Shown here piece after piece: positions 30,601 through 42,984 of a stretch of 64,000 bases of DNA. Origin of the DNA: Cocos nucifera (lineage: Eukaryota; Streptophyta; Magnoliopsida; Arecales; Arecaceae). Made by a program: the position numbers and the translations under genes. Position 1 is the stretch's first letter; every line of letters starts with the position of its first letter. The notes under the pieces were generated by a model. It saw only the letters and a program-made list of their open reading frames with translations. It was not told the origin of the DNA and made no database searches. Location: contig QRFJ01000782.1 of the NCBI GenBank assembly GCA_006176705.1, forward strand, positions 186,001-250,000, written 5' to 3'.

Positions 30601-31517
30601 TGTGAGGATTTGTGGTGCTCCCAAGCCTTGGAAGGCCACGGGAGGAGTCAAAAGGTTGGCTTCGGGGATTCCAAGGGCTTGGTTGGTGCTTCGAAGACCT
30701 GAAACATAAGATGAAGGAAGGAACCAAAGTCAGAAAATCAATACTATAGAAAGAAGATTTTTTGCAGGTTAGCCAGCTCAGTTCAAAACTGGATCGGCTA
30801 TGTATCAGTGCACAGGCAAAATAGAGAGCTACACATTCGGGACTACTAGCATGGCACAGAACTGGGCCGACTTAGTTTCATACTGAGCCGACCCAGTGGA
30901 GCTTAGCTAGCTCAGTGTTGAGACTGAGCCAGCTCAGTGTGCGGACAGAGTTACACGAGGGTCTATTTTGGACTAGAGTCTGGGTTGATCCTACGGGTCT
31001 TAAGATCTGGTTTGAGAGGTCTTAAGGGGGCTAATTTATGTATGGATTGGATTTAGATCCAAGGGATGAGAGCATGTGAGACTTGGGCTCGGTGAGTGCT
31101 TTCATGTATTGGGTTAGCCGGGGAGTTTTTTGGTCGGGCGTAATGGGTATGTATAAATATATAGGTTGTATTAGAGTTTCATTAATGCTGTGGAATCAAT
31201 ACAGACCTTTTCTCGCTCAACTCTCTTCTTCTCTTCTTTCTAGAATTGCCGCCCTAGGGTTCTTGAAGAAGTCCTAAAGAAGAGGGGCGTCTTCCTTAAG
31301 CCCAAGGAGGGAGGCACCCCATCATAGATCTAGGTGGAGGGTTGGTGGTTTGCTGCACATAGAGAACGTCATAGGTTCTTTCAGGTCCGTGCTAAAGATC
31401 AGGGGCTTCCACAACATGGTATTGGAGCTTGTGATGCTAAGGATGATTAGCATTCAAGCGATATCATGGAACATCAATTGGTATCAGAGAGAGGTGATGC
31501 TAGTTGGTGCGCTTACA
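30601..31517 (+). repeat. Element F 3' LTR (917 bp)
   Basis: Partner of 28111..29025. TATA box at 31152..31159. Ends TTACA, with the target duplication after it. Confidence 0.92.
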
Positions 31518-32520
31518 GGTATAACCTTCAGCTCGAGCCAGCATATCAGCAAAATCCCTAAGGTATTTCTTCTTCAGGAAGAACAACAAATCATTCTTCT
31601 AAAGGCTGCCATTTAGTGCGACCATAGCGATAGACTGATCCAAATTACGGACCTCCAACGTAGCAGCATTGAATCGAATGATATAGGCTCAAATGGACTC
31701 CCCTTCCTTTTGCTTAATGTTAATGAGCGAGTCCGAACCTCGACGGAGGTGCTGGCTACTAACGAAATGAGCTACGAACTGATGGCTCATCTGATCGAAG
31801 GAGAAGATGGTACTTGGCATAAGGGCTGAGTACCAGTTCCTAGCTACTCCCTTCAAAGTAGATGGAAAAGCTTAGCACAAAATGGCGTCTGGCGTGCCAT
31901 GGAGCAGCATCATTGTTTGAAAAGCCTCTAGATGGTCGATCAAATCGGTGGTCCCATCATAGTTCTTGAGTTGGAGGAGCTTGAAGTTCAGCAGGATGGG
32001 TTCTTGCATAATTTTTTAGGAGAAAGGAGGGTCAATGCAGAGTTCATTGCCATGGGAGTAGGAAGCATGGCGGAGTTCTTCGATCTGTCGATTTATTTTC
32101 TATAGTTTTTGGTCTAGGAGATCCTTATAGTCGCGGATCTCCAAAGTGTTCTGGCTAGATGGGGGCAAAGTTCTCCTAAAGGTTGAGTTGTGATCAGAGC
32201 AAGGGCTCTCCATCCTCTGCTTTCCCTTTTCAAAGGTCACCAGCCAACTTGCCCAAGTCGGTTATCCCTAGACTGGGTCTTGGGGTTCTAGAGAAGTCTA
32301 CTCTCGCTGAATCGATGTCGAGGGCTGCTGCTGCTGCATGGCCCGCACTACTTCAGTGAGGTCGCGATCCTACTGGACCAGTAGGTTGAACTTTTCTGCA
32401 TCCATCATTGCAGTTGGTGGAGCTTGAGATGCAAGAGACGAAATAGGGGTGGGCAGATTTGAATGAGATCTGGCCATGGAGGTGGTTGACTACTGGGTTG
32501 AAGCGTTCTTAAGAGGCATC
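31518..32520 (-). pseudogene. gag: Element E gag, N-terminal part (capsid)
   Basis: A start codon near 32518 opens M-P-L-K-N-A-S-T-Q, followed within ten codons by a stop. The capsid region reads Y-D-G-T-T-D-L-I-D-H-L-E-A-F, R-N-W-Y-S-A-L, F-V-A-H-F-V-S-S and R-F-N-A-A-T-L-E-V going leftward, the Retrotrans_gag family pattern of Tat elements. It ends at A-R-A-E-G-Y-T, where F is inserted; the frame resumes as Q-V-E-E-A-F on the far side of F. Several stops are present. I see no intact PBS between this gag and the LTR at 32631. Confidence 0.88.
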
Positions 32521-32630
32521 TTTATTGGGAAGAAAACTCTGAATTGAAAGAAGAAAAACCTCTGTTGGGCACTCCTTTAAGAATAAAGAAACCTCAAGAA
32601 TGACATGGTCCCTTCCTGTAGCATCAATCC

Positions 32631-33468
32631 TATTGGTGTGGATCTGGTTGATGCTAGAATCGATGTTGGAGCTGGAGAGGATGAGGTCGTTGCTAATGAC
32701 TTGCAAAACAAGTCTCGCCCAGAGTCAAGGTTGGTGGCTCTGGTAAGACCCTCTGACGATCAAATCAGCTCTTTCGGTCAATAGAAATTGAGTACTCAAA
32801 GAAATTTTAGTAAGATTTTTAGAAGAAGAATGAGAGCTTGGAGAAGAAAGCATATCTAGAGGATCTCTTATATAGGCAAAGCCTGTAACAAACTGATAGT
32901 GACAGCCATAACTGCCTGATTGTGGGCTGTTCAGGGCCATGTGGGGTTTGTTGTGGAGGGTCATATCTATTGTCATGACATGCCAGTCCGCTGGAGTCTG
33001 ACAACTCATGTTCAGATGGGATAGTCGTAGGTAATGAAGAATTCTTAGCTAACACTATTTTAGAGGAGTTCGGAGGTTCTTGAGATCAGCCATGCTTGGG
33101 CCGTCATTTGCCATATCATGAGTCGGTGTCGAGCCCTTTTCGGGCAGTTAGTAAGAGAAATCTGAGAGGAGCTCGATAGGTAGAGAAGTTCGAAAAGAGT
33201 TCGACTGGCGACGAAACCTATCTGGAGTTCGACCATCGAAGGAGTCCGACTGAAGGAGAAGTCTGGCAGGAGTCTGACTGCTAAAAGAGTTCGACTGAAG
33301 GAGGAGTTTGATTGAAAGAGAAGTTCGACAGGAGTTCGACTGCTGAAGGTATCCGAGAGGTCTTATGAATTCGGTGGAAGCTCATCCCTGGCCGCTGATA
33401 TCGAGCAGGCCAATTCAAAGGTCAAACATTCCGACCGAACTTCAGCAGGAGCGGGTTTATCCCCAACA
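32631..33468 (-). repeat. Element E 5' LTR (838 bp)
   Basis: Matches 18238..19173. The inner end reads TATTGG instead of TGTTGG. TATA box at 32868..32874 and a short minisatellite at 33237..33352. Confidence 0.88.
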
Positions 33469-33473
33469 AAACA

Positions 33474-33535
33474 CATGGTTAAACACTCAAATACTCAAAG
33501 TTTAGTAATCATCAAAATCAATCATGGGATCAACA
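33474..33535 (-). repeat. Element D 3' LTR, part 2
   Basis: Resumes D after E, beginning CATGGTTAAACACTC and ending GGGATCAACA. It matches 51664..51726. Confidence 0.9.
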
Positions 33536-33548
33536 ATCTTTCCCTTTT
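33536..33548 (-). other. Polypurine tract of element D
   Basis: Reads AAAAGGGAAAGAT on the - strand next to the LTR start TGTTGATCCC. Confidence 0.85.
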
Positions 33549-36500
33549 GATGATGGAAAAAACTTTGAGTATATGCATGAAAATAAAATTTAATATGTTT
33601 TAATAAATTGACTAGTATAAATCATGAAGTAATGATATATAGAATTATAAATACACTCTTCATGAAAGCTAATACCAAGACTCTTTTAACTTAAATTTGA
33701 ATATTTCAAGCAATATCATGAAATGTATAGGCTTAAGCACATTTAAATAACATATGCTCACATAGCATATACTCAACAAATCTTCTCCCTCTTTTTGACA
33801 ACATTAAAAAAGCTTATGCGAAGAAATAAGCAAAATCATCAAAATCATCATCAAAGCTTTAAATTGAGAGATATATAAAATTTATGAAGTCAAATCAAAG
33901 AAATCATCTCTTCTTTTAAAATAAAATAACTTTTTCTTCAAAAACTTAGCTTGAATTTAAATAATAAAGGGTCTCCCACTTTGTAAATGAATATGACCCT
34001 TTTTAATACGATTTTCAGATATGCACTTTTAAGCTTTAAGGAGAATAGAGCTTTTTAAAGAATTTAATCATGAAATCAAGCATAGTATATACTTTAATAT
34101 TCAATCTTTTTTTTCTTAAAAAATTTTAGTTAATTAAGTTCAAAAAAGATATGTATCGAGAATGTATCAAGCAAAGTAAAATAAATAGAATCAAAGAAAT
34201 AGATAGTCATATTTTCAAATTCATTGCTTTGAGTAAAAATTATTTAAAAACAAATAATTCATAAGGATTTTGCAATGCACATCAAAAATTTAGGATCAAA
34301 TTTAAATTTTCAAATGAGTTTCAAAATTTAGTTTAGAAATTTATTTCTTAGAGTAAGAATATATTTTTTAATTCAATTTAACTCTAATCATTTGCCAAAA
34401 ATGATCATGCAAATCAAGTTTAAAGTTTGGCACATGAAAAGTTCAATATTATATTTATCAATGGGCTTCAAAATTATGAGAATGTATCAAAATCAATTTA
34501 TTTTGAGTAAGAATATATCTCAAACTTCTTTTCACTCTAAATAGTTTCCAAAAATGATTTGACAATCAAATTAAAAGCATATAGATCAAATAAAATCATC
34601 ATATTAAGGCTCAAAAGTATAATGAAATCAATGTTCATTTATCTTAATATAAGCTAATTAAAATTTTCAACCAAAGTTAGATAATATCACTCCCCTTATT
34701 TTTCATAATTAATTCTAGATAAATTTTTTTTTAATTTTTCTCTCCCTTTTTCTTTCAAATCAAGCAGATTAAACAAGAATTTAACTATTAAATTAAGATT
34801 TTCTAAATTTAAAAGATATTTTTAATTTCAAAGCTCTTTTCAAATAATTGATCATTTCTTCTTTAATAATTTCTCTCCCTTACTTTAGCAAATAATCTTA
34901 TTTTAAAATTAAATATAATTTAAAAGTATAAGCATTAATTGAGTGAAATAAGCATTAATCAAATAAAATATTCGCTCAATTAAGTTCAAAAAAATATATG
35001 AGATTCTTTGAATTTATCTCAAGAGATATCATATCAAGAGTATATCAATATAAAATAAATTTGAGATATTATATCTAATTCTTTTGCCAAAAAATAATAT
35101 AATAAAATGCAAGTCAAGAATGATACCAATGATATCAAGAGTGAAAATTTTCTTAGGAAGAAACTTCTTGATACCAACTAAACTAAAATTTAGACCAAAT
35201 CATGATTTTCTTAATAGTTCAATACCATTTAAAGATTAATTTATAAATTCAGCTTGATATCAATGAATTTAGTTTTGAATTGATAAAGATAAATTGATTT
35301 AAATAAATCAATTTGAGTCGATATTAGCAAATCAGTCAAGATACACCATAAAGAGATTTTAAGTTATTCTTCAAAATATCATCTCTTCCTTTTCTTAAGA
35401 AAAATCAAGCAAATATAGTTTCAAAAAAGGTATGAATTTTTTAATTTATCTCAAACGATATTATATCAAATGATATAGCAGTGCAAAACCAGATTTAAAA
35501 CAAAGACATTCTTCTTTTGTTGTCAAAAAATAGATCAATCAAATACATGGCAAATAGTAAAATATTTGATATCAATCACTTAAAATTGAAGTCCTCTTTA
35601 AAAGTTTAGCTTTATGGATAAATGATAACTTCCTTGAAACATGTTGCTTGATATCATCTTTAAAAGATTCAAGAAGACCATTTTTCAAATTCAATTTTCA
35701 AACTTAATCAATTGAAATAAAGTATGAATATTCATTAATAAATTCTTTTTTAAGATCAAAAAAGAAAATTAAATTAATGATCAAGATGGATATTCATATT
35801 AATTTGGAGGAGGATCCAAAATTAATCAATTAGGGATATGATAATCTAACAAATCAATTATAATCAAATCAAGTTGAATCTACATAATGGTTCCATGGGA
35901 TTTGGTTCAACTAGAGAATTTTAAATTCTTAGGAGTAAACCTAAGATGCAATGCAGATGACTACATCAAGCACTTAATTTTTATGATTGAATGTTTTATT
36001 TTCAAGTACTTAGATAATTTTTATGATTGAATGTTTTATTTTCAAGTACTTAGATCATGTAATTTTTGGGATATTTCAACATTTAAGCATCTTATGGGAG
36101 ATTGTCAAACTTTGTTTCTCTTGTGAATTTAGCAATTAAAACATTTAAACCAATTAAGCATCTCTTAGTTTAAATTCATCAAATATAGAATTGATATGGA
36201 AAGACTTAAAATATCTAGCTAAATTTTAACATAAAATTATTTCATCCATAGCATGATATATAGAAGAGAGCATGTTGATTTAAAAATCAAGATATTCAAA
36301 TTATTGCTAGCATCAAAATCAGTCATACTTATCAAAGCATGAAAATAGTTATCATATGCATACATATTGGCAAATCATTAAAGTCAATACATTCAATAAA
36401 TCAAACTTTCTATTCAAGGAGTATGATCATTTTAAGCAATGATAAAATCATCAAAATCAATCTAACATGCTCAATAATTATGCTAATTAATAATCAAAAT

Positions 36501-36600
36501 ATATTTAGCAAATAATAATCGCATGCATGATGTGATAAAATTTTAGATTTTACCAAACATCATCATCCATCCAATTTCATTCCTAAGGCATCCATCTATA
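33549..36600 (-). other. Element D interior without pol
   Basis: About 3 kb of AT-rich sequence where an intact relative would hold protease, integrase and RT. I see no such motifs in any frame, only short oligo-A/T runs and repeated phrases such as ATCAAATCAA. A 40-bp exact tandem duplication sits at 35975..36054. Confidence 0.65.
35975..36054. repeat. 40-bp tandem duplication in D
   Basis: The unit containing TTATGATTGAATG and TTTTCAAGTACTTAGAT occurs twice in a row without visible differences, which points to a recent local duplication or an assembly slip. Confidence 0.85.
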
Positions 36601-37800
36601 AAATTTTTTTCTTCTCATTCCATTGGATCCTCGGTGAACCTGCAAAATCATTTGCTAATCTTTGGTACCCAAGTTATCTTGGATCTATGGATGTTAGAGC
36701 ACATAGTATCTTTTGGAACCCAAATTTATTTGATTAAAGTTTGACCAATTCTTTTAATGTTACATTCTGAAATTTTATGACCAACTTTGTTATAATTAAG
36801 ACATGTAAATGAATTATTTTCAAATGAACCTTTGCTAAACATATTTTTGATAAATTTTTATTTTCTTAAAGGATTATATTCAATTTCAGCTTTATTGAAA
36901 ATAGCCATTTGATTATTCGAAATTGCTTGAAGCTTTTGAGATTCAACAGTAAATTTTTCAAGCATGGATTTTAAATTTTCAATCTCTTTTCTTAGTTTTG
37001 AATTTTCTTCCAAAAGAGATCTTTCAGATTTCAAGAGATTTTCTTTTTCTTCAACAAATTTTTTTTTAAATTTAACTATATTCTCCATTTTCTTACTTAG
37101 AGTTTTAATTAGTTCTAAAAATTCTTTCTTTTCTTTGGTCAGATATTTTATATCATTCAAAAGATCTTCTTTTTTACTCAAAATTTTATTTTTCTCTTCA
37201 ACCAAAGAAAGATTAGACTTTTTAAGTTCTTTGATTTTGAGTCTTAATTTTTTTGTATTCATCCATTAAAACATTAAAGGCTTCAAATAACTCATCGAAA
37301 GTAAATTAGAAAAAAATTTCAGAATTTACCTCATCTTCATTGATCATGAGGCAAAGATTTATTGTACTTTCTTCCTCTTTTTCATTTCTCATTTCTTTGC
37401 TTTGCTCATCCTTAATTAATATTTTCTTTGTTCTTTATTTTCTCTTCTTCTTTTTCTTCTTTTCATCTTCATTAGCTATGAGGCATAGGTTGGGGTGAGC
37501 TTTCTTGTCTTCTTTGGAGCTTGATATTTCTTCTTGTTTTGCTCCCTCAAAAATAGTTTTCAATTTCTTCCAAACTTATTTTGCTGAAATGCAAGAAGAA
37601 ATTAGATTGAACTTATTTATATCTAATGAATAATAAAGTATATTTAAAGCCTTAGCATTTAGATGCATTGATTCTTCACCAATAAATGATGTATTTTGTA
37701 TGTGAGGGCCATTGACCATAATTTTTCATAAATTATAGTCATGTGATTATATAAAAATTTTCATTCTAATTTTCTAATGTATGTAATTTAATTCATTTAA
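36600..37800 (-). pseudogene. gag: Element D gag with long coiled coil, broken
   Basis: Upstream (37540..37800) the - strand gives decayed UBN2-type gag blocks: L-N-I-L-Y-Y-S-L, then S-S-C-I-S-A-K, then W-K-K-L-K-T-I-F-E-G-A. These are followed by an acidic L-I-A-N-E-D-E and basic run near 37440..37490. An open frame at 36858..37262 (134 codons) is almost wholly a coiled coil of Lys, Glu and Leu heptads. Next comes a zinc knuckle near 36765..36805 reading C-L-N-Y-N-K-V-G-H-K-I-S-E-C, whose second Cys is Tyr. Coiled-coil gag plus this knuckle resembles large-gag copia elements of the Sire/Maximus type; the lineage call is tentative. Confidence 0.7.
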
Positions 37801-37909
37801 CAGTGGGGGATGATCAATAGAATGGCTTTCATTCAAAAAGGATTCCATTTGGATTGCCAAGATCTTTTACTCTTGATGGTTAGATCAAAAATCAATAATA
37901 GAGCACCTA

Positions 37910-37920
37910 CTCTGATACCA
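37910..37920 (-). other. Primer binding site of element D
   Basis: Reads TGGTATCAGAG on the - strand, 2 bases inside the 5' LTR. Confidence 0.9.
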
Positions 37921-37922
37921 AT

Positions 37923-38972
37923 TATTGCCCAGAGGTAGCAACCCAAGAGGAGGGTGAATTGGATTGTTATAAAATTTTAATAAATTTACTTTTTAAACAA
38001 GTATGTGCTTTAATTTTAACCAAAGTAGTGTGATGAAATGTATGCAATATAAGCAGCAGAATTAAGATAACAAAATCAAACTATAAAAGTAAAGTAAGAA
38101 TTATAAGTATGCAAAGTATGCAAAAAAAAGAAGAAAAGAGCACAACATAATTACACAAAGATTTATAGTGGTTCGGTGTAATCCACACCTACGTCCACTC
38201 TCCAAATTTTCTTGAGATTTTTACTATAATCTACTCTTGATTATAGTATGTTTATTTTTTAGGCTCACAAACAAACATAGTTGATTTTCATAGGAGCACC
38301 AAACAAAATCTAACACTGTTAGTTTTTTGAATTCACTAATAATCTAGTTAGTTTTTTGCGCTTACCAACCAAAATCTATAATATCCAATTTTGGACTTGA
38401 ACGGGCCTAATCCCCAAGTTTTATTCCTAAAAAAACTTATAAAAAAATTAAAATTATAAATAAAAGTTTTAGCATAATAAAAAAATAGAGTTTAAGCTCT
38501 TTTAAATTCTAAAGAAGAAGTTGATGATACGCTTGATTGAAGCTTAGTTTTTCTTCAAATTATGTTTGAGAGGATGTGGAAGATGTTGGAGAAGCTTTCT
38601 TTAAATACTCGTTGAAATCTATGCACAACTTTCCTCTTTTTTTCCTTTTCTTTGGATATTCAATGTTTTTCATCGAAAACTAATAGAAATTCTCTTTAAA
38701 TCCTTTTTTTTAATTGATTCTCTATCTTTTAAATACCTTTAAAGATGGTTGGAGGAGAGTTCTAGCTGTTGGAAGCTTTGAAATAGCTATTGGGGTCGAA
38801 AAATAGCCATTGCAAAAATATTTGTTGAAGGCTATCCGTGCAAAATGAGACCTCTTAGTTTCTCATGAGATCTCTCGATTTTGAATCAAGACGTCTCGCT
38901 AGAACCATGAGACCTCTTGCTCTCAGAGCATAAAAACTAAATTTCTATCTTCTGAGATCGAGACATCTCGAG
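37923..38972 (-). repeat. Element D 5' LTR, part 1
   Basis: Matches 16806 onward. Split at the TCGAG target site of C and continued at 51333. Starts TATTGCCC, a decayed TG. Confidence 0.9.
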
Positions 38973-41249
38973 TGAAGGAAAATCCTGATTTCTCGAATCA
39001 GGTTTGTTCAGATCTGATCAGATCAAGAGATATATTTCAAAAAAAAAATTTTTTGATCCAGATCAGATCTAAGATATTTCAGATCTAATTATTATTATTT
39101 TAGAAATTAAAATAAAATTAGATAAATTAAATTAGATTTAATTTATTTGAAGTGGGTAATCCTATTACCCATTGATGATCCTGTAAGCAGCGAAAGGTTC
39201 TGGATCAAGCCACGCAAGTGCCTGGCGTCTACCGATATCCACTCAGGTTGGATATGGAGATCCTCTTCTTCTCTATCACATCTCCAGAAATTAGATCTGG
39301 ATCTAATCTGGAGGATCTTCAAAACTCCTTTTGAAGATCAGCAGTCGTCCTTTGCAGCAGCGTAGCCTTCTAGCTTTCACTCGCTTTTCTCTTGTCTAGA
39401 TTGCATCAACCAAGGTCCAAAACCCTTTTGAACATGGAGAGGAGAGGGAGAAGATGCTTTGGCATGGAGGAGGAGAGGAGAAAAGGCCTTGGGGCATGGA
39501 GATCTCAATTAATTCAAATGCCTCTTTGAGTTGGGCGCAGGGTCTTATTTATAGACTAACTGTGATCCAACTCCTCTTCTTCCCAACCAATCACAACTCT
39601 TTATAAAATCAGATCTAAATCTGATTGGTAGAAATAGAGTCCCCTGGATTCCTCCTTAGAGGGCGCCTAAGATCAATCAAAGTTGGTTCTTAGGAGAACT
39701 CTAATTGGAATCCAAAAAGGAGATGGAGTCCTTGTCCAATAGGGACTCCTGGGCGCCTCCAGCTTGGGCACACGGCAAGGGTGGCGTGCACCCTCTGCCT
39801 TACCAGGTTTTGGCAAAGGGACAGGCCCCCACCAGCTCTCCAATAGGTGCGTGACACGTCGATAGAAGTCAAAGTGTCAATGGTCAACATTTGACCAGTC
39901 AAAGGTAGACTTTTGACCAAAGTCAAAGAACGAGAAATGGCAGGTGACCAAAAATGGCAGGTAATGTTCTACAAAATAAGACAACTTTTTCTAACTTGGA
40001 CAACATCTAGTCAGACCATATGAAGGCCTCTGATTGAGCACAAACTTCTTTGGCTCAGTCAGGACAACTTATTTATGATAGTAAAAGAAGAACGTTAGGT
40101 TCAATCGAGTGCTAGCATGATTTTCTTGAACCTAATTGAATCTCATTCAGATCAATTGAACTAGATAAGTTCAATTGATGATCACTAGATTCAAACCCTT
40201 ATTTGTGTGACCTAGTTAGGTTCAATTCTGTATGGTAATAGGATATGTCATGATCTCTATCATCGACATCATCGAAACTCCTTTCGATGGATCAGAACTC
40301 TTCTGATTCGAACAGCTAGAATGATCGATCATCTAAATCATTCTAATTGCTCCCAAAATCCACCAGTGACACCTAGCAGTATATGGTGGCAACCCATCAG
40401 AGCTGAATGCAAACCTCTTGGTGCAGCAACTTGTGTGATTAAGTTCTTCTATCTTGAGCCCCGATCAGATTAGGGTTAAGGTGAACTCGTCAAACCCTAG
40501 TCTCTGTCATATGATGTAATCATTCGATTCAAGTCCTATGTGAAAATCTAAATAAAAACTCTTTCTATTATTTCACTCTGCCATGGCCATGGACTTCTGG
40601 ACTTGATTCTCATGATCATCATAGGGCTGCTCCTCTACCACCGAGGTAGATAGATTCCATCTTGATGCTATCCAATTCCTACAATGAACATGCTATAGCC
40701 AACATACACCTTAGGGTTCCATATGGCTAGGAGATCGAGTAATGGTGTAGTCAAACTATTCACCCTCAAGATGAACTACCGATGCACCTCAGGTCAAAGA
40801 ACCAGACACACCACTACTGCATCGAGTCAATCATCGATGAGAAGCTAGACTTCCTAATGACTACTCAAGGTGGTCACGCTCAGTGCCCTCGTTCTCTAAC
40901 GAGTACCTGTACTCTCGCTCCAGTGTCTCCACACCATAGACTCAAGACTCATCTACTAAAGAGAAGTGATTGTACACCAATCTTCTAGATCAATCACCAT
41001 CCTCATGATGATCCTATGGTCGGAAGCATTTTATGAGTTAATAATGATTATTCATATCTTAAATTTTCAACTCTTGAAAATATGAGTTATCATTATCATT
41101 AACTCAAAGGATGTATCACAGACACTAAATACACATATGTGATAGAAAATAACCCATTTTATTTATTATAGTTATAATTATAATTTTACCCCTAGAAGTG
41201 TATTACAAGTGTCAGCCAATTCTGGCTTCTAGGGCACATATATCTAACA
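38973..41249 (-). repeat. Element C 3' LTR (2277 bp)
   Basis: Homologous to the B LTRs. TATA box at 39545..39553. TTGAC cluster near 39866..39925, one box changed to TTGACA. The second dyad near 40150 has a mismatch. Confidence 0.93.
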
Positions 41250-41263
41250 ATCTTCCACTTGTC

Positions 41264-41980
41264 CTAAAGCCAATTGGCTACAAGTCTAAGTCCCATCTTC
41301 TCAAGGTGAGCTTCGATCTTCTGCTGGCCCAATGGCTTTGTAAGTGGGTCTGCCACATTATCTGTGGAGTTGACTCTCTTGATCTCGACATAACCCTTCT
41401 CGAGGTAATCGCGGATGAGGTGGTATCACCGTTCAATGTGCTTGGATTTTTGGTGAGACCTTGGCTCCTTAGCAAGGGCTATGGCGCCATTATTGTCGCA
41501 GTATAGAGGAATGGCATCTGATGGCATTACTCCGATTTCTACAGCAAACTTCTTGTACCAGAATGCTTCCTTCGCAGCCTCTAATGCAGCGATATATTCT
41601 ACTTCCATGATGGAATCTGCTATCACTGTTTGCTTGGAACTCTTCCAACTGACAGCACCACCATTGCACACAAATAGACTTTCAGATGTCGACTTTCGAT
41701 CATCTGTATTGGACATGAAATCCGAGTCTGTGTATCCCTAGACTTGGAGTTCTCCATTACCAAAGACCAACATCATATCCTTAGTTCTTCTCAAGTACTT
41801 AAGGATACATTTCACAGAAGTCCAGTGTTCTTCACCTGAATTTGACTGATATCTACTTGTGACACTCACAACATGGGCTATATCAGGTCGTGTATATAGC
41901 ATGGCATACATGAGGCTCCCTATTACAGAAGCATAAGAGATCTTGCTCATGCGTTCTATTTTCTCAGGTGTGTAGGGCAC
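41264..41980 (-). pseudogene. pol: Element C RNase H and polyprotein C-terminus
   Basis: Connector E-K-I-E-R-M at 41975 and L-M-Y-A-M-L below it. After a stop near 41739 the RNase H frame holds S-W-K-S-S-K-Q-T-V, M-E-V-E-Y-I-A-A-L (Glu) and Y-C-D-N-N-G-A-I-A-L (Asp), open at 41426..41716. This is the segment B has lost. The reading frame ends L-V-A-N-W-L-stop with TAG at 41264..41266, next to the PPT. A stop after K-H-I-E-R near 41426 and a few substitutions break it. Confidence 0.88.
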
Positions 41981-42984
41981 ATCTTCTTAGAAAGATGAAT
42001 ACCATGTCTGAAGGGTATTAATCCCCTCTTAGAGTTTTCCATACTAAATCTTTTTAGTACTTTCTCTATGTACATCTTCTGTGAAAGTCCTAGCATCCTA
42101 TTCGGTCTATCCCTATAGACCTTAATTCCGAGAATAAAGGATGCTTCACCTAGATCTTTCATGGAGAATTCCTTGGACAACCATAATTTGACTGTTGTCA
42201 TCATTGGAATATCATTCCCAATAAGGAGGATGTCATCCACGTATAATACGAGGAAGATAACAGCACTCCCGCTGATCTTTTTGAAGATACATGGTTTCTC
42301 TTCATTTTTGATGAAACCAAACATTTTGATCACATCATTGAAATGAGTGTTCCAGCTCCGAGATGCTTGCTTAAGTCCATATATGGACCTTTGTAGCTTG
42401 CAAACCTTGTGATCAGTATCACTGGATGTGAAACCTAGCAGCTGTTCCATATAGATATCTTCCTCAAGATATTCATTCAAGAATGCCAATTTCACGTCCA
42501 TTTGCCATATTTCATAATCGAAATAGGTTGCAATGGCAAGCAATGTGCGGATGGACTTTAGCATAGCCACTCGGGAAAAGATATCCTGATAGTCAATGCC
42601 TTCGCATTGACTATAACCTTTTGCCACTAGTCTAGCCTTGAATGTCTCCACATTTCCATCTGCACCAATCTTTCTCTTGAAGATCCATTTACACCCAATA
42701 GGTACTATACCTTCTGGTGGATCTACCAAGGTCCAGACTTGGTTTGAGTGCATCGAGTCAATTTCTGACTGCATTGCCTCTAGCCATTTCTCAGAGTCGA
42801 TATCTGATATCGTCTCGTTGTAGGTTTTGGGATCATCACCATGAGCACCATTATCTATGAGGAACGTTTTCTCTACTTCCTCTGAAATAATACCTATGTA
42901 TCTTTCAAGGGGATGGAAAACTCTTTTCGATCTACGAGGTGGAGGAGGTAATGTTCTTATTGGCTCAACCTGATTTAGTTCCAA
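41956..42984 (-). pseudogene. pol: Element C reverse transcriptase (342-codon open frame)
   Basis: The longest clean frame in the window. Residues about 80 to 125 carry the V-W-T-L-V-D-P-P-E-G and G-C-K-W-I-F-K-R-K blocks. A-F-L-N follows M-D-V-K near residue 165, and Y-G-L-K-Q-A-S-R-S-W lies near residue 205. The polymerase box Y-V-D-D is at 42232..42243. The frame then runs through S-M-K-D-L-G-E-A-S-F-I-L-G-I and ends at 41956, where a frame change separates it from RNase H (as in B). All RT catalytic acids are present. It lacks a gene start of its own, being part of gag-pol. Confidence 0.92.

Larger units (their letters stand above)
28111..31517 (+). mobile_element. Element F: non-autonomous LTR element inserted in gag of E
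   Basis: The LTRs (28111..29025 and 30601..31517) start TGTGAGG and end TTATA (left, decayed) or TTACA (right). The target duplication is GGTGT (28106..28110) and GGTAT (31518..31522), one mismatch. The PBS TGGTATCAGAGC at 29028..29039 makes it + oriented and copia-like. The 1.58-kb interior has no recognisable gag or pol, so it depends on proteins from another element. Confidence 0.92.
18238..33468 (-). mobile_element. Element E: Ty3/gypsy, Tat lineage, with antisense extra gene
   Basis: LTRs start TGTTGG and end CCCAACA. The target duplication is AAATA (18233..18237) and AAACA (33469..33473), one mismatch. The empty site is confirmed by the other D LTR. Reading right to left: 5' LTR, gag (split by F), protease, RT with a deleted core, RNase H, second Tat-type RNase H, integrase, 116-bp tandem array, an oppositely oriented extra gene, PPT, 3' LTR. 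Dual RNase H, the 3' tandem array and the antisense gene are the documented hallmarks of the Tat/Retand lineage. Many stops and the RT deletion make it inactive. Confidence 0.93.

Noticed and set aside
32521..32630. Primer binding site for E
   Set aside because: Sequence next to the 5' LTR (GGATTGATGC... on the - strand) matches no tRNA 3' end I can recognise; the site is probably decayed, so none is annotated.
36858..37262. Coiled-coil protein frame as a host gene
   Set aside because: It sits between PBS and a gag zinc knuckle in element D, and the flanking decayed gag blocks fit a retroelement gag.
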